Assembly: GCA_902771595.1 (NCBI GenBank)
Contig: CACXXH010000006.1
Location: 1 to 52,205, forward strand
Length of the DNA stretch: 52,205 nt
Reading direction: 5' to 3'
From: Fibrobacter succinogenes
GTDB taxonomy: Bacteria > Fibrobacterota > Fibrobacteria > Fibrobacterales > Fibrobacteraceae
The position numbers and the translations under genes are program-made. This document shows positions 17,414 through 24,960 of this stretch, in pieces. The notes under the pieces are model-generated. The model ran no database searches, was not told the DNA's origin, and worked only from the letters and a program-made list of their open reading frames with translations. Positions within the stretch are counted from its first letter, which is position 1. Each line of letters begins with the position of its first letter.

Positions 17414-18538
17414 ATGCGCAAACTCTTTTTGCCTATTGCCCTCGTTTCTGCTTCTTTCTCGTTCGCTTTGGACGTGGAACTGCATGGGGATGTAAACTTT
17501 GACTACGGTAGCTATTTCGATAGCGATTTTAGCCCGACAAATGCTGCCAACCAGGATATTGACCTTTCTGCGAAGGCTAATCTCGACGAAAACGTGTCCG
17601 TCACCGTAAGGGCGAACACTCATACCTCGTATGTCGACAGCTCCGATGGCCTTAAGGAAAAGGCTTCCGAAACCCGCCGTCACTACTTTGCGCATTCCAC
17701 TGCCATGGGCGATGGTGGCAAGTACACCGATTTCAACTTCGACGGCGTGGAACTCCGCTGGGATGTCGCCCAATCCATCAGCCTCGTCTTCGGTGACCTT
17801 ACGTACTCCGCTGGCGCGTTCAACTACTACTACTGGCGCGACCCGTCTCGCTATGCCGTGATTGTCCGTGAACAGAACATGCGCGGTGCCGGTGTCGAAG
17901 TCGGCAACGAGAAGTATGGTAGCGGTAAGGTCTACATCGGTGCTTCCGAGAACAACGAGCATTCCATGGTCCTTTTCGGAACCTACTCTTATCCGCTTCT
18001 CAACCACGTGGACCAGCACCTCGTGATCACCCCGAGTGTGGACTGGCTGTTCGGCAAGGAAATCAGCCGTAGCCATACCTACGTCTTCGGCATGGAAATC
18101 GATTACACTAGAAGCTTGGAAAAAATGAACTACGGCGTGTACGCTGTTTGGGGCATCCATCCGTACAAGGGCAAGGGCGTTCACTCCTTCCTCCTGGAAC
18201 CGAGCTTCAACTACGATTTCTTCAACCTTTCGGCAAATTTCTTCTACGCGATTGTCGACGAAGAGTATGATGCCGAAGTCCAGATCCTGACCGAAGACCA
18301 GTTGATGTTTGCCATCGAGCCCAGCTTCAATCTCCACAAGAAGTTCGCGCTTGGCGTTGGCTATGAATTCCATAACCACGACACCAACAAGGAAGATGAC
18401 GAATACCACTTCCTCGGCCTCAACGCCTACCTGTACCCGACCCTGAAGACCGAACTGGTGTTCTGGTGCGGTTACAACTTCAGCGAAAAGATCGACACGG
18501 ACTTCGCCATGGGTGTCAGCGCGAAGGCTAGCTTCTAG
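17414..18538 (+). CDS. Outer-membrane beta-barrel (porin-like) protein of unknown function
   Basis: 374 residues; GGAAGGATTTT precedes the ATG and a short signal peptide ends SFSFA. The mature chain starts LDVELHGDVNFDYGSYF and continues as alternating amphipathic strands rich in Tyr, Phe, Asp and Asn, ending in a terminal strand FAMGVSAKASF with a C-terminal Phe, the usual outer-membrane assembly signal. I recognise no specific family. It diverges from lolA across an AT-rich 107-base region and is followed after 32 bases by the OpgC-like gene. Confidence 0.65.
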   Translation: MRKLFLPIALVSASFSFALDVELHGDVNFDYGSYFDSDFSPTNAANQDIDLSAKANLDENVSVTVRANTHTSYVDSSDGLKEKASETRRHYFAHSTAMGDGGKYTDFNFDGVELRWDVAQSISLVFGDLTYSAGAFNYYYWRDPSRYAVIVREQNMRGAGVEVGNEKYGSGKVYIGASENNEHSMVLFGTYSYPLLNHVDQHLVITPSVDWLFGKEISRSHTYVFGMEIDYTRSLEKMNYGVYAVWGIHPYKGKGVHSFLLEPSFNYDFFNLSANFFYAIVDEEYDAEVQILTEDQLMFAIEPSFNLHKKFALGVGYEFHNHDTNKEDDEYHFLGLNAYLYPTLKTELVFWCGYNFSEKIDTDFAMGVSAKASF

Positions 18539-18570
18539 CCCGCGCCTGCAAGGCTTGTCTAGGGAATCCC

Positions 18571-19617
18571 GTGAGGATTAGGGCTCTAGATTCCATCCGG
18601 GGGTTGTTACTTCTGATAATGACCCTGGACCATTTCGGAAAGCCCATATCGCATTACTTATACCAGTGCTTCGGCTTCTTCAGTGCGGCCGAAGGCTTTT
18701 TTTTCTTGTCCGGCTTCGTCGGGATGCTCGCCGCTACGAGCAAGGGCATCAAGGACCCGAAGCAGACGTGGATGCGCTCCCGCGCGTTCAAGACGTGGCG
18801 CTACCACATGGCGACGCTTGTCGTGCTCTGCATTGCGGCCTGGTGCTTTATGCCGCGGGTGACGCATTTCTTCGATTCCCTCTACGCCCATCCCGTTGTC
18901 GGGGGCGTGTATAGCCTTGTCCTCGTGAACACGCCCGAATGGCTCGACGTGCTCCCGCTGTACGTGATATTCCTGCTTGCGGGTTCTTTCGTGTTCCCGC
19001 TGTTCGTGAAGGCGGCGCGCAAGCGTACGGTGCTGCTCTTGTGGCTGCCCTCGTTCTGCGTGTGGGTCGCCGCTCAGTTCGGGCTCCGCGACGCCTGCAA
19101 CTCCATTTTTCCCTCATGGATTTACCACGGGTTCTTCGACCCCTTCGGCTGGCAGTTCGTGTACTTCTCGGGTGCCGCGACCGCTTCCTGGTGGCGCATC
19201 GCCAAACCGGGCAGGGCGGGGGAGGTCGTCAGGTCGCTCACGCCTGCGCTTGTCGTGGTCGCGGTCTTCTGCTTCCTCTGGTCGCACCAGTTTATCCCGC
19301 TCGGGCTTCCTTCCGAATTCTTCGTGAGCAAGGACCACGTGGGCCCGCTCCGTTTCGCGAACTTCTTCACGTTCATGCTGGTCATCTGCTGGATTGTCCG
19401 GCGTTTTCCCGACCTGCTGGACTTCCGCATGACGAACACGATGGGCAGGCATAGTCTCGACGTCTATACCGCGCAAATCGTGCTTGTCTACATCTGGATG
19501 GCCCTGCCCGGTTCCATCCGCTACCACGGGCCGTGGAACGTCCTTGTCCCGCTGGTTTCCTGCGTGTTGCTCTGGGCGCTCGCGAGGTTCCGCGAACCGC
19601 GCCGCCCGCTAAAATAG
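18571..19617 (+). CDS. OpgC-like membrane acyltransferase
   Basis: 348 residues starting at GTG 18571, with AGGGA five bases upstream. RALDSIRGLLLLIMTLDHFG and FFSAAEGFFFLSGFVGML are the N-terminal helices typical of the OpgC/acyltransferase-3 group, in which the early Arg and His residues take part in acyl transfer. About ten hydrophobic helices follow, and the C-terminal part has NTMGRHSLDVYTAQI, a typical late motif. OpgC proteins add succinyl groups to periplasmic glucans (family knowledge); the acceptor here is unknown. Confidence 0.75.
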   Translation: MRIRALDSIRGLLLLIMTLDHFGKPISHYLYQCFGFFSAAEGFFFLSGFVGMLAATSKGIKDPKQTWMRSRAFKTWRYHMATLVVLCIAAWCFMPRVTHFFDSLYAHPVVGGVYSLVLVNTPEWLDVLPLYVIFLLAGSFVFPLFVKAARKRTVLLLWLPSFCVWVAAQFGLRDACNSIFPSWIYHGFFDPFGWQFVYFSGAATASWWRIAKPGRAGEVVRSLTPALVVVAVFCFLWSHQFIPLGLPSEFFVSKDHVGPLRFANFFTFMLVICWIVRRFPDLLDFRMTNTMGRHSLDVYTAQIVLVYIWMALPGSIRYHGPWNVLVPLVSCVLLWALARFREPRRPLK

Positions 19618-19623
19618 AAGCGC

Positions 19624-19654
19624 CGCCCGATAAAGTAAAACGATAAAGTAGAAC
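19624..19654 (+). repeat. Short direct repeat after the acyltransferase gene
   Basis: CGATAAAGTAAAACG is followed at once by CGATAAAGTAGAACG. The 132-base gap between the convergent genes holds this repeat and one terminator and nothing else I can see. Confidence 0.35.
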
Positions 19655-19693
19655 GCATCGCGCGATAATATAAAACGCGTTTGTGCACAGCAC

Positions 19694-19726
19694 ATAAAAA
19701 AGCCCCGGCGCAGTGCCGAGGCTCTT
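19694..19726 (-). terminator. Intrinsic terminator of the TPR-like lipoprotein gene
   Basis: On the minus strand, AGCCTCGGC pairs with GCCGGGGCT around ACTGC, followed by TTTTTTATG. Confidence 0.75.
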
Positions 19727-19749
19727 TACAAATTCCGTCGTGTTTACAA

Positions 19750-20811
19750 TTACTGACCGAGGAACTTCTTGCCGATGCCGAATTCATCCTTGTACTGGAT
19801 GTAGTCGGGAACGAAGCCCTTGTCGAAGCTGAACGAAACGTTCAGGCCGCACTGGAATTCGTTCATCAGCTTGCCCTTTTCGCCAGCCTTCAGGTTCTGG
19901 CGCTTCTTTTCGATCTTTTCGTCGCCCTTCTTGCCCACGAGCACTTCGGCTTCGCACCAGCCGGTGCCGGCCTTGGCGTTCACGGACTTGCCGTCGGTAG
20001 AGACGAGTGTGATGTTTGCCGGGTCAAGAACGGTGTTGTTGCCGGTCGATGCCCAGAACAGCAGTTCGCCGCTCAGGGAGGTCGGGGTAATCTTGATGGT
20101 CGGGAGGGCCATCACGTAGCCCCACTTGTCCACGCGGTTCTTGCCGGACGGGTCGGGGATGTTTTCACCGAAGATGAGGAAGTAACCGCGGGTGCCCTTG
20201 CGGCTCTTGTTGAGCGCGGCCTTCACGTCGGCGTTTTCCGGAGCGATTTCGGCGATGCGGAGCAGGTAGTATTCGCAGACCACCGGGTCGGTTTCGTCGT
20301 TGGCTTCGGCGAGTGCAGGCGGAACGTAGAGGTTTTCGGCCTCGGTACGGAGGGTCTTCACGGCGGCTTCACCGGCGTTCATTCTCTTTGCGATGGAGAG
20401 GGCGGTGTCGATCTTGGCGAATGCCTGGAGGGTTGAACCATAGTCAAGGCCCTGCTGGGCGGCCTGCTGCTTACCGATGGTGGCGTAGCTCGTCACGAAT
20501 TCTTCGATGACTTCGGGCTTCTGCACCTTGGAAATGTTGGAAGCTGCCTTGTCAAAATAGCCGCTGATGAGGTCGCTGTTGAGGTTGCTCTTGGCTTCGA
20601 TGTTGGCACCGCGAACGAGAGCGAGCGTGAAATTGTCGTAAAATTCGTCAGAAACCTTGCCCTTTTTGAGAGCGTCCAGGTAGGAGTTGATGGCGTTCCT
20701 GTAGCGCTGGTTCTCCAGGTGTTCGTCGCCACGCTTTTCGTTGGCGCCCTTGCAGCCGGTAAGCGCGAAGGCCACCGACATGGCTAAAGTGGCAAGAAAA
20801 ATTTTCTTCAT
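19750..20811 (-). CDS. Lipoprotein with TPR-like N-terminal region, function unknown
   Basis: 353 residues. MKKIFLATLAMSVAFALTGC is a lipoprotein signal with lipobox LTGC. Residues 25-200 are helical with spaced pairs (GDEHLENQRYRNAINSYLDA) resembling tetratricopeptide repeats. The remaining ~150 residues are beta-rich (GYFLIFGENIPDPSG, GELLFWASTGNNT). It is probably anchored in the outer membrane or periplasm. No family is recognised. It is a single gene with its own terminator, diverging from the GT5-like gene across 145 AT-rich bases that should hold both promoters. Confidence 0.6.
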   Translation of the reverse strand: MKKIFLATLAMSVAFALTGCKGANEKRGDEHLENQRYRNAINSYLDALKKGKVSDEFYDNFTLALVRGANIEAKSNLNSDLISGYFDKAASNISKVQKPEVIEEFVTSYATIGKQQAAQQGLDYGSTLQAFAKIDTALSIAKRMNAGEAAVKTLRTEAENLYVPPALAEANDETDPVVCEYYLLRIAEIAPENADVKAALNKSRKGTRGYFLIFGENIPDPSGKNRVDKWGYVMALPTIKITPTSLSGELLFWASTGNNTVLDPANITLVSTDGKSVNAKAGTGWCEAEVLVGKKGDEKIEKKRQNLKAGEKGKLMNEFQCGLNVSFSFDKGFVPDYIQYKDEFGIGKKFLGQ

Positions 20812-20956
20812 TGGTTTAATCCTCGAGGATGAAGTTCAAAATAACCTAAAAACCCACGTTAAATGGGTTGAAGGTCTTCCGCATAATAATTTAAATAAAT
20901 AAATTTGTCTTATATCACGTATGTTGGTAAATTTTTATTTGGAGTGTGTATAGGGA

Positions 20957-22387
20957 ATGGATATTCTCGTTGTCAGCCCGGAAGCGGGTAACTGGCAGAT
21001 TCCGAGTCCGCTCACGACGGCGGTCAATCGCCTTACCGACGCGTTCGCCCGCGCTGGAGTGAATGTTGTTACCTGTTCCCCGTTCTACAAGAACCATTTA
21101 CAGAATTTGGATAGTTACAAGTGCGTGTTCCGCGGAGAGGAACGCATGCATGGCAAACCTTACGAAATCTGGAAGTCCGAAGACGACCCGCTCCATACTT
21201 ACATATATAATGATGATTACTTTGGTCGTCCTTATGTTTACGGCCCGCCCAAGAGCATGCCGTATGGCGACAATCATCTGAGATTTGCCTTCCTCGCTTC
21301 GGCATGCCTGAGCTATGCCATCGATACTGGGACCCATTACCAGGCCATTCTCGGGCACGAATGGGGTGGCGCCCTGGCGGGCGCGCTCGCCCACAATACG
21401 TACAAGGATGAATTCGGCGACGTCCCGTTCTTCTTCACCGTCCACAACATTACATACGACTTCCACGTGAGGTCCGACGAAATTGAAAGGATCGGGCTTC
21501 CGCGCGACCGCTACAACATGGACGGTTACGAGTTCTGGGGCAAGGTGAGCCTCCTCAAGGCGGGCATCTGCTTTGCCGAAAAGGTGCTTTTCCCGTCGCC
21601 CGGTTACCGCGATGCGATGCTCAATACGAACCTGCCGGGCGGCCTGAGCGGCTTTTTGAACCACAATGCGGACAAGCTTATCGGCGTGCAGTTCGGCGTG
21701 AGTTACAAGGTCTGGGACTTCAATCGCGACGAACACCTCCCCATCAAGGAGGCGAAACGCAGGGCCAGGCTCCACTTGCAGGAATCTTTCCACGTGGACT
21801 TCGGGTCGAAGCTCGTCCTCTACGTGCATCTCGACGACGAAGCGGGCAACACTTCCGAGACGCTTGCGACCATCCTCGCCGACATTACCAAGCAGGACGT
21901 GTTCATCATCGTGGGCATTTCGCCCGAAGATCCGGAATGGAACTTCTACCAGGACGTGTCGAAGCAGTATCCGGATATCATGCACGTGCAGCCTCTCGAC
22001 AAGGAAACCGAGAACGTGAAGCCGTTGAAGGAAGTCCTTGCCGGTTCTGATATTTTGTTCGCAGCGAACCTGCGTGAGCCGTCCACCTCGATTATCCTCA
22101 AGGCGCTCGCCTGCGGAACGCTCCCGCTCACGGGAATCAATGTCGGCGTGGCGAGCATGCTGAGCGACTACGCCCCGGAGACGGCCGGTTGCGCGAACGC
22201 GTTCCTCGTCGAAGACGAAAATGCTCCGCACCAGATGTTGCGCCGCTTAAAGGATGCGCTCCACGTGTACAGGAACGAAGTCGCCGACTGGGACAAGGCG
22301 GTAGTGAACGCGTACAGCGGTTTTCATTACGAATGGGCCCGCACAATTTCAAAATATTTGCTAATATTGGGCGAACTGGGACTTTAG
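20957..22387 (+). CDS. Divergent GT5 (glycogen/starch synthase-like) glycosyltransferase
   Basis: 476 residues, the normal length for bacterial GlgA. The N-terminal half aligns with GT5 by ILGHEWGGALAGALAHN, PFFFTVHNITYDF and FWGKVSLLKAGICFAEKVLF; the C-terminal half by GVQFGVSYKVWD and REPSTSIILKALACGTLP. Two features expected in active glycogen synthase are altered. The N-terminal Lys-x-Gly-Gly-Leu ADP-glucose loop is replaced by GNWQIPSPLTTAV, and the C-terminal F-E-P-C-G-L motif reads LREPSTS. It may use another donor or be regulatory. The stop codon lies inside the downstream tRNA gene. Confidence 0.75.
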   Translation: MDILVVSPEAGNWQIPSPLTTAVNRLTDAFARAGVNVVTCSPFYKNHLQNLDSYKCVFRGEERMHGKPYEIWKSEDDPLHTYIYNDDYFGRPYVYGPPKSMPYGDNHLRFAFLASACLSYAIDTGTHYQAILGHEWGGALAGALAHNTYKDEFGDVPFFFTVHNITYDFHVRSDEIERIGLPRDRYNMDGYEFWGKVSLLKAGICFAEKVLFPSPGYRDAMLNTNLPGGLSGFLNHNADKLIGVQFGVSYKVWDFNRDEHLPIKEAKRRARLHLQESFHVDFGSKLVLYVHLDDEAGNTSETLATILADITKQDVFIIVGISPEDPEWNFYQDVSKQYPDIMHVQPLDKETENVKPLKEVLAGSDILFAANLREPSTSIILKALACGTLPLTGINVGVASMLSDYAPETAGCANAFLVEDENAPHQMLRRLKDALHVYRNEVADWDKAVVNAYSGFHYEWARTISKYLLILGELGL

Positions 22388-22451
22388 CTCAATTGGTTAG
22401 AGCAGCGGACTCATAACCCGCGGGTTCCGGGTTCAAGTCCCGGAGGTCCCA
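22378..22451 (+). tRNA. tRNA with CAU anticodon (elongator Met or Ile2)
   Basis: Acceptor GGGACTT pairs with AGGTCCC, and the D arm is GCTC...GAGC. The anticodon loop is CTCATAA, flanked by GCGGA/CCCGC with an A-C closing mismatch. The T arm is CCGGG-TTCAAGT-CCCGG and the discriminator is A; CCA is not encoded. The G1-C72 pair argues against initiator tRNA. Whether CAU is read as Met, or is modified to read AUA (Ile2), cannot be settled by eye. The first ten bases overlap the end of the preceding coding sequence. Confidence 0.93.
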
Positions 22452-22453
22452 CG

Positions 22454-22489
22454 AAAGGCTTGCAACTGTAACGGTTGCGAGCCTTTTTG
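22454..22489 (+). terminator. Intrinsic terminator of the tRNA transcript
   Basis: The AGGCTTGCAAC arm (22456-22466) pairs with GTTGCGAGCCT (22474-22484), then TTTTTG. It lies directly after the tRNA. Confidence 0.8.
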
Positions 22490-22540
22490 TTTGTTCGGAT
22501 TTTGTTAAGTCGACTGCAATGCAGGGGTGCCGGTCCGACC

Positions 22541-23470
22541 TCAGCGGCTGATGGTCTTGATCTCGCCGCGCCTTACGCGCTCTTCGCTGTAGGGGTCGAT
22601 GTGCACCAAAGCGTCGACGACATTCTCGCCGGCGTCGATAAGCCTGCGTTCTACTTCTTCGGCGAGGTCGTGCGCCGCAAGGAGCGACATCTCGGCCGGG
22701 ACCACCACGTGCAGGTCCACGTGCAGGTCCGAGCCCACGTAGCGCGAGCGGAACCCGTGGATGCTGATGACGTTCGGGCAGGCGAGAGCAACCTCTTTCA
22801 GTTTTCGGGCCACGTCTTCGGATGCGCCGACGTCAGCCACCTGGTGTATTCCGGGCCATGCGATTTCGAAGCCCGAATGCAGGATGAACGCCGAGACGAT
22901 GATGGCGCCTACCGAGTCCGCGAACCAGAACTGCGGCATGGCGATCCCGAAGACGACTGCAATCAGTACCGGAATGGAACTGTAGGCGTCGCTTCTGTGG
23001 TGCCATGCGTTGGCCTCGAGCGCCTGGCTCCGGATGGCGCGGCCCTTGGCGCGCGTGTAGCGGAAAAGCGCTTCCTTGATGACGATGGAAAGTGCCGCCA
23101 TGACGGCCGCGATCCATTCGGGCCTCGACTGCACTCCGTCCTTGAGCGATATGATGGCGTTATAGCCGAGCCCTATGCCCACGGCGCATACCGCAAGCCC
23201 GATGCCCACCGTGATGAGCGTCTCGAAGCGCCGGTGCCCGTAGGGGTGTTCCGCATCCGGAGGCGAGTTCCAGAATTTCGACCCCACGATAATCGCGATG
23301 TCGGTAATGAAGTCCGATGCGCTGTGGATAGCGTCGGCGACAAGCGCCTGCGACCCGCCGAAATAGCCCGCAAAGAACTTGCCCACCGAGAGCGCGGCAT
23401 TCCAGCCGAGCCCTATCCAGGTCACTTTGCGGACATCGCCGCCATTGTCCTTTTTGCGAACGCGAGTCAT
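22541..23470 (-). CDS. Cation diffusion facilitator (CDF) metal transporter
   Basis: 309 residues. The family's metal-site motifs are visible: ADAIHSASDFITD (helix 2, His/Asp), HPYGHRRFETL after it, and ANAWHHRSDAYSS in helix 5. About six membrane helices are followed by a ~90-residue cytoplasmic domain (HGFRSRYVGSDLHVDLHVVV), as in FieF-type exporters. It would export Zn2+, Fe2+, Mn2+ or similar ions in exchange for protons; the ion cannot be told. It diverges from the MacA-like gene. Confidence 0.9.
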   Translation of the reverse strand: MTRVRKKDNGGDVRKVTWIGLGWNAALSVGKFFAGYFGGSQALVADAIHSASDFITDIAIIVGSKFWNSPPDAEHPYGHRRFETLITVGIGLAVCAVGIGLGYNAIISLKDGVQSRPEWIAAVMAALSIVIKEALFRYTRAKGRAIRSQALEANAWHHRSDAYSSIPVLIAVVFGIAMPQFWFADSVGAIIVSAFILHSGFEIAWPGIHQVADVGASEDVARKLKEVALACPNVISIHGFRSRYVGSDLHVDLHVVVPAEMSLLAAHDLAEEVERRLIDAGENVVDALVHIDPYSEERVRRGEIKTISR

Positions 23471-23577
23471 TGCCCCTCAAACTAGCAAAAAAGCCTATCC
23501 GGTGCAACCATGCGGCAAAGCCGTGCATCTAAAGAGTATAAAAACAGTTTGGCACTTTCTATTTTTAGGTCGCACTT

Positions 23578-24921
23578 ATGAAGAAGTTCTTGAAAAAGTT
23601 TTTGAAATTGCTTGTCGTCGTGGCCGTCCTCGGGGGCGCCGCCTACGGCGTGAAATTCTTCTTCTTTACGGAGAAGGTGAGCGATGCCGCGGGCCCGCTC
23701 GTGAGCGCCAAGGTGACGCTCGCCACGATTTCCACCACCATATCGGCTACGGGTACGCTCGAACCGGTCGACCAGGTGGAAGTGGGTACGCAGGTCTCGG
23801 GCGATATCAGCAAGATTTTCGTGGATTTCAATTCCAAGGTAAAGAAGGGCCAGGTCATCGCGGAACTGGACAAGTCCAAGCTCAAGGCGACGCTCACTCA
23901 GGCCGAAATCGCCTACAGGTCGGCGGAAAACGACTACAAGTACAAGGAATCCACCTACAACCGCGTGAAGAAACTTTCCGAGAGCAACGCCGCGAGCGCG
24001 GTGGATCTCGAAACGGCGGAATACAACATGAACGCCGCGAAACTTTCCATGGAGCGCAGCAAGAACGAGGTCGCGCAGGCCAGGTTGAACCTGAGCTATG
24101 CGACTATCAAGAGCCCGATTGAAGGCGTGGTCCTGAAGCGCGCCGTAGAAGTGGGCCAGACGGTGGCCGCCTCCATGAGCACCCCGACATTGTTCGTCAT
24201 CGCGAAGGACCTGAGCCAGATGAAGGTGATGGCCGACGTGGACGAAGCCGATATCGGCCAGGTGAAGGCCGGACAGAAGGTCACGTTTACGGTCGACGCC
24301 TTCCAGGGCGAAACGTTCAACGGCTCCGTGCAGGAGGTTCGCCTGAACCCGACGACCACGAGCAACGTGGTGACCTACACGGTGGTGATTACTGCCGACA
24401 ATCCTGAACAGAAACTCCTGCCCGGTATGACGGCCACGTGCACCATCGTCACGAAGGAAGTGGTCGATGCGATTGCCATTCCCGTGAAGGCTCTCAAGTT
24501 CAGCCCCGCCGAAGGCACGCCGATGTTGAACCCGAAGGATTTCCCGCGCCCGCCGATGGGTGAACGCCCGAAGTTCGACAAGGACGGCGATTTCCCGCCT
24601 CCGCCTCCCGATATGGGTGCAGGTGGTCCTCCGGGCGGTCCGGGCGGATTCGGCCCGCCGGGTGGCAAGGGTTCGAAGAAGAAGGGCCATCGCCCGAAAC
24701 TCACGGGCAATCACGTGTGGGTCAGCATCGACGGCAAGGCGGCCCCGCGTCCGGTCAAGATCGGTATCAGCGATGGCGTGAACGTCGAAATCTTGAAGGG
24801 CCTCAGCGTGGGTGATTCCGTCGTGGTGAGCCAGGAAACAATAAGTTCGGGTTCGACCACCGAGAAGTCGAAGGCTTCGAGCCCGTTTATGCCCAGCCGA
24901 CCGGGAAAGAAAAAGAGATAG
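23578..24921 (+). CDS. MacA-like periplasmic adaptor (membrane fusion protein), orphan
   Basis: 447 residues with an N-terminal membrane anchor (FLKLLVVVAVLGGAAYGVKF). The lipoyl halves (TISATGTLEPVDQVEVG and IKSPIEGVVLKRAVEVGQTV) flank a coiled-coil hairpin at about 95-175; a beta-barrel domain (MKVMADVDEADIGQVKAG) follows. This is the order in MacA/HlyD-type adaptors. A Pro/Gly-rich insert at about 318-370 (DFPPPPPDMGAGGPPGGPGG) splits the C-terminal domain. A terminator follows 6 bases after the stop and the next gene is on the other strand, so no MacB or RND partner is adjacent. Confidence 0.82.
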   Translation: MKKFLKKFLKLLVVVAVLGGAAYGVKFFFFTEKVSDAAGPLVSAKVTLATISTTISATGTLEPVDQVEVGTQVSGDISKIFVDFNSKVKKGQVIAELDKSKLKATLTQAEIAYRSAENDYKYKESTYNRVKKLSESNAASAVDLETAEYNMNAAKLSMERSKNEVAQARLNLSYATIKSPIEGVVLKRAVEVGQTVAASMSTPTLFVIAKDLSQMKVMADVDEADIGQVKAGQKVTFTVDAFQGETFNGSVQEVRLNPTTTSNVVTYTVVITADNPEQKLLPGMTATCTIVTKEVVDAIAIPVKALKFSPAEGTPMLNPKDFPRPPMGERPKFDKDGDFPPPPPDMGAGGPPGGPGGFGPPGGKGSKKKGHRPKLTGNHVWVSIDGKAAPRPVKIGISDGVNVEILKGLSVGDSVVVSQETISSGSTTEKSKASSPFMPSRPGKKKR

Positions 24922-24927
24922 CATTGG

Positions 24928-24960
24928 ATCGCGGGTCTATACCCGCGATTTTCATTTTTT
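24928..24960 (+). terminator. Intrinsic terminator of the MacA-like gene
   Basis: A perfect stem, ATCGCGGGT (24928-24936) with ACCCGCGAT (24941-24949), is followed by TTTCATTTTTT. Confidence 0.8.

Noticed and set aside
22378..22451. tRNA as an integration site of a mobile element
   Set aside because: No integrase, no second partial copy of the tRNA 3' end and no shift in gene type follow it.
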